NCBI GenBank assembly: GCA_030374765.1
Contig: JARGXX010000068.1
Span: 4,588,001 to 4,652,000 of the forward strand
DNA from: Agarophyton chilense
Taxonomy: Eukaryota > Rhodophyta > Florideophyceae > Gracilariales > Gracilariaceae
DNA: 64,000 bases
Direction of reading: 5' to 3'
Under the pieces are notes generated by a model. The model made no database searches. It saw only the letters and a program-made list of their open reading frames with translations, and was not told the DNA's origin. Position 1 is the stretch's first letter; each line of letters opens with the position of its first letter. The position numbers and the translations under genes were made by a program. Below, piece by piece: positions 20,900 through 31,396 of the stretch.

Positions 20900-23283
20900 A
20901 GACGTGATACGGATTGTGAGATGGAGTTCGGCGACAGATTCTTTTTGCCGCAGGGCCCATGCCCAGAAGACAGACAAACTTGGGATATCTGAAGAAGAAA
21001 GAGAGATATTTGGTGTACCGGATAGCTTTGTATGCTGACGGCTTCAATCAACAGAAATGTTTGCCCGACTCACGTTGCGTGGGGGAGTGCTATATTATGC
21101 CGCTCGGTTTGTCGTCGGGGGCGAGAAGATCTGTTGCGGCCGCCCGCATTCATACGATTAAACCGCACGGGAAAACTATTAACGGCTACTTTTATCTAGT
21201 ATTGGATGATATGGTGAACGGCGCTGTGAATGGTGTACAAGGAATGGACCCTTACGGACGTTGCCATAGAAATTTCATACGTCTTTTGGAATTCTTTGGG
21301 GACTACCCCGCTGTTTCCGCAACAGCTCATGTCATGGGGCACACGGCAGACTTCTTTTGCACACTGTGCGCGGTGAAAAAAAGAAAAGGTGACACCGAAA
21401 CGGAGAAAATTTATTCCACCGAGACTCACTCGAGGAGACTGGAATATGTTAGCTTCAAAGAGAGCATGCGCGCCATACAGAAATCTAAAATGCACGGTGT
21501 AAGTATGAAAAGATTTGAAATTCGATGCACTACAAGCGAGAGCGAGAGCAATTTACTGTCTGTGAAGTTGTATGAAAAGCTGCGGACGGCGTGGAGCCCG
21601 TTTTTTATTAAACACAACAATGCTGTGCTGGTCCCAGCGTTTGAATCAAGTCTGAGGGCGGCTGTGGTTCCTGATCACCTCCTCATGGGTCTCTGATAGA
21701 ACGTCTTGAACATGTGTTTCGAGAAGTTGACATCGGACAGTCATCGAGCCGCAGTGAAACTGCGGATTGTTAGCGCTTCTTCTGAAAATGGTCTTCTCCT
21801 CCAGGAGAGTTTTCTGCTATGGGACAAGTCGGGGAAGTCCAAGGGACTCTTGGGATTGATGATGTCGGGATTGCTTTGTATTCTGATGTGTGCGGCTCGT
21901 GTGTTTTACCAGTTGTGCGAGGGGATCGGGATTCTGTTTTCTCGCTATCAAGCCATATGCAAGATTTTGTAGCCTGCATCTACCGATGGCCCCCGAAAGA
22001 GACTGATGGTGTGGCGAGCATGCATTACACGGACTGCAAAGGTGCGTTACGGTATCAGGGGGAGGTGAAGAGGGCACCGAACCGGTACTTGCAAACGGCG
22101 GCTGCTATTTACAACACACGTGGAGAGAGCTCGAATGTTTCGGATGAGGCGAACGCCGATGGATCCTTTGAACTGTGCGTTCACACCATTCTAAGTTTTG
22201 CACATGCGAGGAACTGCTCCGAAATGGTTTTGGAAATGGTGCACAGAACGTTCAAGGACTGGCGTGGAGTAAATATGCATCAGAACTCGTATCTCACGGC
22301 CATGGAGGGAGCCACTGCTCTAAACTGGTCCAGACGGCTCCACACGGTCTTCTCATGTTGGTAAAATGGAGGAGGAATGCAACGGGAATGTGCTGTATTG
22401 GGGCTGCGCAGGCTGCTGATGGGGATCGATGGAATCGAATTGAATGACACGACAAGGCGAACAGCTCAAATGCTGTAAGCTTTCAGGAAATAGATGTGGG
22501 AAAGCTTTCGAGAACCAATCATGCCCCAATGAAGAAGTGTGGACAAGTAAATCTCCCGTGGATCAGACGTTTCGAATGGGAGGCAGTTATTCGACACCGA
22601 GCGCAACACAGGGCTGTAAATCACTTGGTGGAAATCCGCCAGCTGGAGGAGCACATCGCAGGAACTCAAGGATAGGAAGGGCAGCACATTGTGATGTTCC
22701 GGTGGGCTAGATACGTATCAGTGGAGAAGTACAGTGGGCGACGGCGCGCGTATGCGCACCACGCTGTTTCAAGGGAAACGCAGTATGATCCATTGTTGAG
22801 GAAAGCATGGCCGCAGATATCATTGTGCGTACGCGAGATGACGGATAAAGCGTACACCAACCATTTGTGGTACTTGAGATTGCCAAGGACTGTGAAGATT
22901 TGGCTTAAGGTTTTATGAAGTGGATGGTAGGAGACCCGGGCGGGAGTACATGCTTGCCAAGGGAAATGCAGTTCATGCGATTTGGAGTGGGTGTACACCG
23001 CGAGGGATTGATTCATGCATGTGACAATGGGTGCCGATTCGTGAAAGAAGAAGGCACAGCAGAGCATAGTACCACGGCCGTACATGGTGGGACGCACAAG
23101 GTACTAACGAGGATGGATGGATACCATCCGCATCTAGGGTACATGAAAAGACGACGGGGCCCGTTCAAGAGGTGTGGATTGCAATTCTGGGTGATACTGA
23201 TTTGGTTCTGGTGGTTTCCTACCCCATTAGCGAGGGTAGTGATGACGTGCTTATTTAGAGCACCAATTTACACAAAATTGTAG
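20900..23283 (+). mobile_element. Decayed CACTA/EnSpm-type transposon (Tnp2-like transposase)
   Basis: Pieces of a Tnp2-type transposase follow each other on the + strand. The first, 20,959-21,696 (245 residues), has LYADGFNQQK, a C-Y-I-M-P-L-G-L-S stretch, DDMVNGAVNGVQGMDPYGR, a GDYPAV block and CTLCAVKKRK, which are hallmarks of this family. The second, about 21,819-22,364, lies in another frame and contains the FELCVHTILSF...NCSEMVLEMVH block that follows in the family. Two more open stretches (22,691-22,918 and 22,915-23,283) may be the C-terminal part. Frame changes and stops make it inactive. No CACTA termini were found. Gypsy A is inserted just upstream. CACTA transposases cut and paste DNA; family identification comes from memory of the motifs. 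Confidence 0.65.
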
Positions 23284-23611
23284 AGCAATCCCAAGTGGGG
23301 AAATACCTCTCGGGTGTTCGAGTCCCGCTCTCGCGAAAAGGGGTAACTCAGCGAACGAGCCTTCGTGCCACCGATGTGTGGGTGTAATACCACAGTGGTT
23401 CAGGCTATACATACGAAGATGATGAACCCAGAAAAAAGGGAAGAATCGAAGGGGGATCCAAGGATAAGGATATTTTTTGGACAACAGAAAAATGTAGGGC
23501 GAAAATGTAGGGTGAAACAGGACCCACGAACAAACTTACAGACTTCGAAAAGGGTTATACACACTGGATAAACAAAACAACAATTGGTAAAAGCAACCCT
23601 ATACAGAAGCA

Positions 23612-24650
23612 GTGTACTTTCCTAAACACAGGAGAACAAAAAAAAGGGAAACACACCAAAAACAATGGTACAGTGACGCCTGAGCTTCCCGAGGGGATGG
23701 ACTGGACAAACTGGTCGCAGTTTCTCCCGTTAAGAGACGGAGACTCGCGTAGACGACATATTCTAGAGCCAAGCACTCGGTTCCCATTAAATTGGCGGTG
23801 GTGATGGCGGTAAAGCCATCACTTGAGTCTAAACTAGACAGTGAACTACACATGGAGACTATAGTAGTGCAAAACAATCCTTGTCTATACACGTATCATG
23901 TGTGTAACCCCAGCCTTGCATGTCCATCCGTCCACTACGGTACTACGGTACTACTGTAGAGACTTAAATAGTACACCTTCTTAGGTGTCTTAAATACTTA
24001 AAACTAATATTACTCATAAATGAGGTGACGTGGTCCCCGATTTATCGGATGCCATATGGATCGTACTCTGACCGGTTGTACCGGCACGAATTGATCTACA
24101 TATATCCCTCCTAAAAGTTGGGGTACGGCGGAAATATCGCAATCCAAAGCGACGTACGAAAAACGTGAAAGTTGTAGAGCAAAGCGTGCGCGTATAACCG
24201 GTCGAAACACCATTCATATGGTGTTCGAAATATCGGGACCACATCACTTCATTTATGAGTAATATTAGTTTTAAGTATTTCAGACACCTGAGAAGGTATG
24301 TTATTTGAGTATCTACAGTAGCACCATAATAAACTGATGGACGTGCAAGGCTGGGTTTACAACGATGATATGTGTATGGACCAGGATTGTTTTGCACTTC
24401 TATACTCTCCACGTGTAGTTCACTCTCTAGAATAGACTCAAGCGATGGATTTACCGCCATCGCTACCACCAAGTGATTTGTAACCGAGTGCTTGGCTCTA
24501 GACTATGTCACCTACGCGAGTCTCCATCTCTTAACGGGAGGAATCGCGATCGGTCTGGCTCATCTATCTTATTAGGAAGCTTAGGCGACACTGTACCATC
24601 GTTATTGGTTTATTTCTTTTTTTGTTGGGTTTCCTGTGTTTTGGTCACTA
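23612..24650. repeat. Large imperfect palindrome (inverted duplication)
   Basis: The left arm (about 23,612-24,060) matches the reverse complement of the right arm (about 24,200-24,650) at roughly 80-85% by eye. Shared landmarks include ATGGTACAGTG at the outside, CTCCCGTTAAGAGA..GGAGACTCGCG, TGAACTACAC, GCAAAACAATCC and TACTTAAAACTAATATTACT, converging on a centre near 24,130. Even the spacer is partly symmetrical (ACCGGTTGT and ATAACCGGT). Both arms carry short coding-like stretches, for example a 152-residue minus-strand frame (24,014-24,472) with no known domain. It may be a foldback-type element or a head-to-head duplication of a short repeat. A transcript would form a long hairpin. Confidence 0.8.
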
Positions 24651-25030
24651 GTATGGCTTTGGAGATGGAGGAGGTTGTAGAATGGTCTCCGACGCGCCAG
24701 TATCGTGAAAATTTTACGGAACTTCTCCACGAATCTTTTCAAGAAAAAACCGTAAGAACGGTTGAAGTTTATTTTTGTCGGTGGGAGTGCTGTAGAGTAA
24801 GGTTGATGTTCGGAGCTGGGTGTTGATGATGACGGTATGGTGACGTCATACAGAATTTCAACTCGTAGGAGATCTCTGGTATGGGGTGGAGAAGCAGTTG
24901 GTGAAAGAAAAATTGTGCGCTAGGTAGTTGGGATGGAGGGAAAAAGAGTGTGGCACGTTCTGGCCGGAGAGGCTGCAGGATAAAAATGCATCTTGGTGGG
25001 GCGCAAATCGCCGTGCCGTGACACAATGTA
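24651..25030. other. Spacer between palindrome and Tc1 element
   Basis: About 380 bp with no gene, repeat or element end that I can recognise. It ends in the TA dinucleotide that flanks the Tc1-type element. Confidence 0.6.
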
Positions 25031-26329
25031 CAGTGCGTTTCAAAAACATATCCCTTTACAAAAACTGCGCCAAAAAGGCATTTCACGTACTGTAGAGCAC
25101 ATTTCACAACAAATAAAAACCACTAAGTCAATAACACTGTTTCAAAAGTATATCCTTTATACAATCATTCGCTCAATTATGGCTCGTGGCGCACCTCTGA
25201 CACGCTCTGAACAGCTCGAAATCATGGAATTAGTAGGTCAGGGTATGATTCCAGCAGATATAGCCCGAAAACTCAAGCGCAGCCCAAAAACAATCAGCAA
25301 CTTCATCAAAAACCCCGCTACATACGGAACAAAGCGTTCAACCGGCCGTCCTACGGCACTATCCCCGGCCGATAAGCGCGGAATTAAGCGAGAACTATGT
25401 CGCAACACTTCATCTTGCGGGAAAATTGTCAAAAACCTAAATTTGCCTCTATCAAGATCTACAATATGGCGTGAAGTCAACCGTCAAAATTTGTTCAAGT
25501 ACACAAAAATGAGGAAAACTTTTTTTTTAAAAGATAATCACAAGAAAAGTCGAGTTGAATGGTGTGCTCAAAAGGCTTATTGGAAAACTGAATGGAATAA
25601 TGTTATCTTTTCCGACGAAAAAAGTTTAACCTTGATGGTCCAGATTGCTATAAATTTTATTGGCATGATCTACGAAAAGAAAAGAAGGAATTTGTGACTA
25701 GGCATTCAGGAGGCGCATCAGTAATGGTTTGGGCTGGAATCTCCACTAAAGGAGCAACTGATATGGCTTTTGTTGAAACTACAATGAACTCTGAGAAGTA
25801 TGCTGAGGTTCTAGAAAACTATCTTTTACCTTTTTCATACTGTATGCATGGAGAAGAATTCATTTTTCAGCAAGATAATGCACCTGTGCATAAGTCTAAT
25901 TTTATGAAACAGTGGTTCAATAGTCTAAATATGTCGGTTATGGAATGGCCTGCGCGCTCTCCTGACCTCAACCCTATCGAAAACATTTGGGGAATGTTGG
26001 CCCGAATGGTTTATGGGCAAGGAAGGCAATTTGATACAGTTTTTGATCTGAAAAATTGTATCAAAGATTGTTGGGAAAAGATTGACTGTAATGCCATCAA
26101 TCCTTTTATAGAATCAATGCCAAAGCGTTGTATAAGTGTTATACAGGCTAAAGGAGCAAAAATAAACTACTGAACTCGCGTTAGAATAAAAAGGATGCAA
26201 TAAAGGTTATGATTTTGAAACAGTTTTTTTACTTGAAAATTTTTTCACACTGATTTTGTTAGTTTTACTGTAGCCAAAACGTCGATTTTTGGAAAATTTG
26301 CGCGAGGGATATGATTTTGAAACAGACTT
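25031..26329 (+). mobile_element. Tc1-type DNA transposon, copy 1 (near complete)
   Basis: A 1.3-kb element flanked by TA (25,029-25,030 and 26,330-26,331). The termini are inverted repeats: CAGTGCGTTTCAAAAACAT on the left and, reversed, AAGTCTGTTTCAAAATCAT on the right, both followed by ATCCC. A second copy of the core motif (CTGTTTCAAAA) lies about 106 bp in on the left (25,137), and another lies on the right (near 26,212). This gives the IR/DR layout known from Tc1 elements with two transposase sites per end. It encodes the transposase listed below. Confidence 0.88.
25178..26173 (+). pseudogene. Tc1-type transposase with one frameshift
   Basis: The N-terminal half (25,178 onward, MARGAPLTRSEQ) has two helix-turn-helix units (about residues 8-55 and 70-125) joined by a GRPTALS linker with the GRP hinge of Tc1 proteins. 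The DDE core follows: FSDEK (first D), QQDNAPVH (second D) and SPDLNPIEN (E, 34 residues on), a DD34E triad, and the protein ends ...AKGAKINY at 26,173. One frame change of a single base occurs in the A-run just after FSDEK near 25,622. The next frame then reads KFNLDGPD... without interruption to the stop. Otherwise the length of about 330 residues is normal. It cannot make transposase as it stands, but the decay is slight. Confidence 0.88.
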
Positions 26330-26331
26330 TA

Positions 26332-27279
26332 GATGGGTTTCTTTTTGGGATGGGAATGGGAGCTGATCTGATAGCAACAAGAGAAATCAAATATTCGGAG
26401 CCCTGAAAGTTTGTTCTATCAGGTCGTGCTAATCCCATACTGTAAGCCGAGATGTAGCCGGTCACAAGAGCCGTGTTTTGCACCATGCAAAAGGGTATGA
26501 TATTGTCGCCTTCCTTGCAAGCATGTCCCTAAACCTCTCCCTTGCTCCACACCGAGACACTGGGGACGGAGGGGAAAAAGGGGGACACCCTGTGCCCGTT
26601 CCATCTTCCCCGGTTCGACCGCGCGCTCTACGAGCGCACACTACACTCTCCACCAATAGCCCTCTCGCTCTGCGTACGACTGCCTACAATATTCATCCTG
26701 CAACTAGACGGTGTTCTCAGGTTTTGATCTCTCTGCATGGTGCTCACTGTAAATACTCGCTCGCATATTCTCATCAGAAACAAGAATGGTCACATGGATT
26801 GCGGCGAACAATAAGTTTCACAATGTAACCTTCGGATTTGTAGTGCAGGAACGAGCGCCAAGTTCTAAGAACGGCCGACCTCGTGAGCATTGAAGATGCA
26901 CGTCTGCTGCGTTCAATACAGAATCTACCAGTGATTGTTCCGAATCGAAGGCTGAGCACGAGACATCTCGAAACTGATGTGAGCTTTGTGGCTTACTTCG
27001 TACTGCGAAGTTCGTAATAAAGTTTTACGCTTCGTAATAAGTTACCAAGCGCAACAAAAACCATTGTCTATGCTCTCTTCCGCTTACACGTTGCGACGAC
27101 GCATGCTTGCAGTGGCCGCATAAATCAAGCCCTCCTTCCCTCTGGCTCTTGAGGAATCACTTTGCAGCTCAGGATTCGATACTTTGATCTGAACGACCTT
27201 AGTATCTGGGGGGCCCTGCATCTTTTACGGCGTCTATACTGCTCCAGCTTTCCACTTATCTAGGTTCTGCTCCCCAAAC
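26332..27279. other. Intergenic region upstream of the hydrolase gene
   Basis: No gene recognised. A pyrimidine-rich stretch near 26,520-26,680 gives overlapping short open frames on both strands. The last few hundred bases must contain the promoter of the gene starting at 27,280, but I see no clear TATA box. Confidence 0.5.
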
Positions 27280-28554
27280 ATGATAACAACAGACGATCTA
27301 TATCACGTTCCCGTTCCATGGTCCTCAAGTTATCGGGCTACTGCAGCCATAGAGACGGATTCTTCTTTGCCGCTGCTTGCTAATAGCGAACAGCCCACAA
27401 GATCAAACCGATTTTCGAAACCACAGCTGCATATGCATGTCACTTCTGATCGTTTCTCTTTCCTGCGCTTCTTTTTGTTGATAGTTTTCGTTGAAGGCTT
27501 TGCGGCCATCTTCAAAATGAGCTCAGAGCAGGTGACTTTCGGTGGAATGGGCAAAACAGAAACCGCACTGCGGGCCCGTCTACTGGATGGTCCACACATA
27601 GAGGTTGTGCGTTTTATGACTTTGAACACATTCATCCGCCCCATAGGTGTCGGTATTGGAGACTACAAGGACCAGCGCCTTCAGGATTTGTCAGACATCT
27701 TGGTTTCGTTTGACATCATTTGCTTGCAAGAGCTTTATAACCTGAGTGGATATAGGAAACCCAACTTTCTTCGAGAACTTGCGCAAACCAATGGATTGAA
27801 GTATCACACCATATCCCCATCCCCTGGTTTCAAAGGGCTACTTTCTTATCCCCCAAAGATTATTGATGGCGGCTTAGCTATAGTGTCGCGCTTCGAGATT
27901 GTACAAACAGGTTTCAAAACATATTCTCGTGCAAACATCCAATCTATTGATTTCATAGTCGCCAAAGGAGCTCTTTATGCTCGGATAGCGATACCGACCA
28001 ATAATTCAAGCAGCTGCATTACACACATTTTTACCACACATATGCAAGCGAATAACGGGTTGGATATCGACTTCAACAGCACTCGCCGAACTCAGCTTGA
28101 AGAGCTGGTCCAATTTGTTATTGAGAAAACTAAGGATCTTCCAAACAGTCCAATCATTCTTGCAGGCGACTTCAATGTCAACGGTCGTCGTGGTGGCAAC
28201 GATGGCTCTTCCTCTGATGAGTATCTTGAGGTGATATCTATGCTTCGAAAGATACCAAACAAACCTCCACTCAGAGATATTCTGTATGAAGCCAGCGAGA
28301 ATAGGCATCCAGTAACCGGGGCTGGAGGACTTCGCGGGGATAGTCAGAAGAACGAATCTCTGGACTACATCTTTTTTAGTCCAGGAGCCGCAGAAGAAAC
28401 TGCTTCGGCGTGTAACGTTACGATCATTCCAAATTCTGTTCGAGTTGAGCCTGGGAAAGTGCCTGGAAGACCATATCGAACTGTCAGTGATCATTATAGT
28501 GTGGTTTCTAACTTCAAATTCGAATCAGAACGAGATTCTAGTCAAAAGCCGTAA
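27280..28554 (+). CDS. Neutral-sphingomyelinase-like endonuclease/exonuclease/phosphatase family hydrolase
   Basis: 424 residues, single exon, from ATG at 27,280. A hydrophobic segment at about residues 62-81 (FLRFFLLIVFVEGFAAIF) could be a membrane anchor. After it comes an endonuclease/exonuclease/phosphatase fold with its metal and catalytic marks in order: LNTFIRP (about 112), CLQELY (Glu near 150), TTHMQA (His near 250), GDFNV (about 295), SLDYIFF (about 367) and SDHYSVV (His near 403). The pattern T-H-M-Q-A with L-N-T-F-I-R-P is nearest to neutral sphingomyelinases, which split sphingomyelin into ceramide and phosphocholine with Mg2+. Another phosphodiester substrate is possible. The neighbours suggest no pathway. 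A later ATG at residue 80 (MSSEQVTF) would remove the hydrophobic segment. Confidence 0.82.
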   Translation: MITTDDLYHVPVPWSSSYRATAAIETDSSLPLLANSEQPTRSNRFSKPQLHMHVTSDRFSFLRFFLLIVFVEGFAAIFKMSSEQVTFGGMGKTETALRARLLDGPHIEVVRFMTLNTFIRPIGVGIGDYKDQRLQDLSDILVSFDIICLQELYNLSGYRKPNFLRELAQTNGLKYHTISPSPGFKGLLSYPPKIIDGGLAIVSRFEIVQTGFKTYSRANIQSIDFIVAKGALYARIAIPTNNSSSCITHIFTTHMQANNGLDIDFNSTRRTQLEELVQFVIEKTKDLPNSPIILAGDFNVNGRRGGNDGSSSDEYLEVISMLRKIPNKPPLRDILYEASENRHPVTGAGGLRGDSQKNESLDYIFFSPGAAEETASACNVTIIPNSVRVEPGKVPGRPYRTVSDHYSVVSNFKFESERDSSQKP

Positions 28555-28799
28555 CAGGACCAACCGCCGGCATGTCGAAGAACGATGTTTTTTGTTCACG
28601 AGAAGGTTTTTCATTCTTATTAGGAAATAAAAGACAGCTTCCTTACTCGTCTTATATTTCTCTCCAAAAGATATCCAATGAGAAGCTGTTTCGCCATGAG
28701 AAGTCTTTTCGTGAGCAGAACATGTTCTTTTATATGGACGCGAGCGATACTCTATAAAACCGGGTGCCGGTTACTTTCAATCCTACTTCTTGCTGAAAT

Positions 28800-29256
28800 T
28801 CACTCATTGTTGAACAGCAGCTCTTTTGCTCGGAATGGGGTGCGTATATAAAGGTAGGCAATATATTCTAAAGTTCTACGCACCTTGCTCCCATCAAAAA
28901 AATAGGAATGCGTTTTCTGCAGCACGAACTTAACTTCTGGATAACGATACTCAGTGGGCGTATATGCTTTCTGAACCATCTGCTCCGACAGAGCACCAAA
29001 GGTCTCTGCTTCTTTGAGGTTTGGAAGATTGGCTGCATAAAAATAACTGCGTATTAGCCAACAGCTTGTATCTTGACTTCGTCTGCTCCAGATCGACATC
29101 AATGAAACACCTGTATTGCAAAATGTCTTCCGCAAGAAGCCTTTTGTATTTCTAAACTACTGTACATTCTCATTGGGAGAGATGGTACGTACTTTCTTCA
29201 GTAGCCACCTCTTTCGCCTTTTCTTCGCAATAGTTGGAGTGTGTTAGGACCTCCAT
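28800..29256 (-). CDS. Small predicted two-exon gene, unknown function
   Basis: Proposed exons: 29,193-29,256 (ATG at 29,254-29,256, start MEVLTHSNYC) and 28,800-29,110. They are joined by an 82-bp intron with GTACGT donor and ATACAG acceptor; phases fit, giving 124 residues. The C-terminal two thirds (ANLPNLKEAETFG... to LLFNNE) reads like a folded, charged protein without low complexity. I do not recognise a family. There is no membrane segment or signal peptide. The unspliced open frame (28,800-29,135) supports the second exon; the first exon rests only on splice signals and frame. It lies convergent to the hydrolase gene upstream. It could be an exon of a longer gene or a remnant. Confidence 0.4.
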
Positions 29257-29289
29257 CACCTTAGGCACCCCTTTGTAAAATCTTTTTGA

Positions 29290-30660
29290 AGTGCATAGAA
29301 ACAGGTTTAAAATCAACCGAGAGGTGTTTGGAGGAATGAAAACAGGAGGAAGTGCAAAAACTTCTCTCTTAACCCTGTTGGCTATTGTAAAGAAAGACCT
29401 GGATCATGTTTTGTTCAAATGCTTGCTTACATACGCTACAAACTGTGCCCAACGACTGGTGCTGGAGGCATTTGCAAAAATGGAAAGGCAATGGCAGTTC
29501 AAGTAAGTTTATGGCCTTCAATGAGAATCGAGCAATGTCCGGTAGCACTTCAAAACTAGACTGCCTGTCTTGGCTACATTGTGGTTGTTCTGTTCTCAAC
29601 AGTTGGAGAGGGTATGGCAATTGAGAATAGACCGCTCAGGGCAGCAGTAAAATGGGATGAAGGTTGGTACACTGGTGCAGTCATCTATGACTTTGGGTTC
29701 CAGACCAGACAAACAACAGTTCTGAAGTTTTTTGTTTTGGGTCAGAGACAGCTTGGACATTATAATTCGACGAATTTATAATGGCGTACGGTGTTCAACA
29801 AAACGGACGAGATGTGGTAGACGCTGACAGCCATATACTGGGAATAGAGTTTCTCAAAGTCAACAAAGTAGGCAGAAGTGGATATGCAATTTGGTGGAAC
29901 AGTAGACAAATTCCAGAGACTGAAACGATACCCGCTTGAGTAGATATGAGCTCGTTTACTGCAAAACATTTTGCCGCTCATACTGCCATTATGAAGTTAG
30001 ACGAGAAAGTAAGCGTTGGTTGGAGAGACCGTGTAAGGCTGGTTATTGACTCCAATAGTATGATGGAAAGTGTACATGCAGCGCTCCGAAACCAGTCACA
30101 CATACTACAAGAGCTTTTAAGCTTGCTATGAACAACAGGACCTGTGTGTTCTGTTGATATACTGTGGATACCAAGTCATTGTGGAATTCACAAAAACGAC
30201 TTGGTTGATAGATTTGCAAGGACTGCGCTGGATTCAACTGTGGAAAGTCTGATTCGAGTACCAATAGATTTTTCTGACATTTGTAGGCTACTGAAAGTAT
30301 CAAGTGGTTCAAAGTCTTTACTGGTTACTGGTATCGGTCCCTGGCAAGTTCGAGAAATTGCTGACTCAACGACAGGCGGAAGTTTCGCTTTAACAAGTTT
30401 ATGTTGGACACATGTTATCGTTACACCCATTTGGATCAGCGATGAATGGGGAGCGGTTGACATGTAATTGTAGACTGAATGTTCTCAATTCTGTAGACCA
30501 TTATGTGTTACGGTGTCCATAGCGGGGACTGTCGAGAAGCTTGTGTTTTCCTTATCTTCACGAGCGTCAAGGTCTTGCTCTTGAAGAATTTATTATCAAG
30601 TGGCCTGATAGAGTGTTGTCCTTTTTAGTGAGAGAACGTTTCTTCAAAAAGTAACGTTCT
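29290..30660 (+). mobile_element. Remnant of a LINE: RNase H domain and C-terminal zinc motif
   Basis: Around 29,800-30,330 the + strand translations show an RNase H fold in pieces: DADSHILGIEF, then SSFTAKHFAAHTAI, LVIDSNSMMESV, and ILWIPSHCGIHKNDLVDRFA, the typical last block with its His and Asp. Beyond it lies C-N-C...DHYVLRCP (about 30,468-30,525), the CxC...H...C zinc motif common at the C-terminus of LINE ORF2 proteins with an RNase H. Stops and frame changes break it into several short frames. No reverse transcriptase or endonuclease part was seen, consistent with a 5'-truncated copy. The upstream open frame at 29,291-29,506 is unassigned. Confidence 0.6.
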
Positions 30661-31330
30661 TTGCTATGTACTAATAGAACATAGCATACCCGCAAAAGAG
30701 AGAGGGAGAATAGACCAGCACCAGTGCGAGCAGTCACGAAGATGACGACATCTGTTGGTCACAATTCTCGTTGTCACTGCTGTATTATCGCGCAAATTGA
30801 GTGCGTGGGTATGATAGCCCGTAAGTCAATGCGCCCGACGAAGGCTGAGAAGAACGGGGGTGAGCCAAAGGTAAAATAATACGGTTTAAACTGGGGTGAA
30901 TCAAATGGCTCTCTATTCCTCCTGACTCGTCGCGGCGGCGCGCTTAAGTAAGGAAGTAAAGCAGCCTACACACCTACAAACATAAAAGTACTATACGCTT
31001 CTAGAGCTTCTAGAGCGTCTGGAACAGTCTGGAGACGTAAATCTTGGGCGCCAGCACAGCATAGGACGCTTTCGCTAAGTTTCCGGAACATACACGAGCA
31101 TGAAAGGGTATGGGAAAAGTGCACACCGCTGACGGGTATGCGCTGGTACGTGTGCTGGCACACGGAGTCAACGGTAGAACAATAGTTGCAACATGTCTAC
31201 CTTGACAAAGCGCAGGAAGTCTAAATTTGTTATTCCAAGAAATTTCGGTTCATCTCGAAATCGATTCTATTGTACCAAAGGAAACGGGCATGCATACTGT
31301 ACGTAAAATTGGAATCACTGTGCTCGGTGT
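30661..31330. other. Intergenic region upstream of the SDR gene
   Basis: About 670 bp. Nothing coding is recognised. It should hold the promoter of the gene that follows; no TATA box or repeat stands out. Confidence 0.5.
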
Positions 31331-31396
31331 ATGCTGCTAATTCATTCATTGAAGTGGATACAGATCGCTGTCGTTGTTCGACCCAGGTCAAGGAAA

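Noticed and set aside
23280-23345. Possible tRNA or tRNA-derived SINE (GTTCGAGTCCCGC, like a B box)
   Set aside because: The T-arm would need two extra bases, no matching 5' acceptor strand or A box is found upstream, and no repeat body with a defined 3' end follows.
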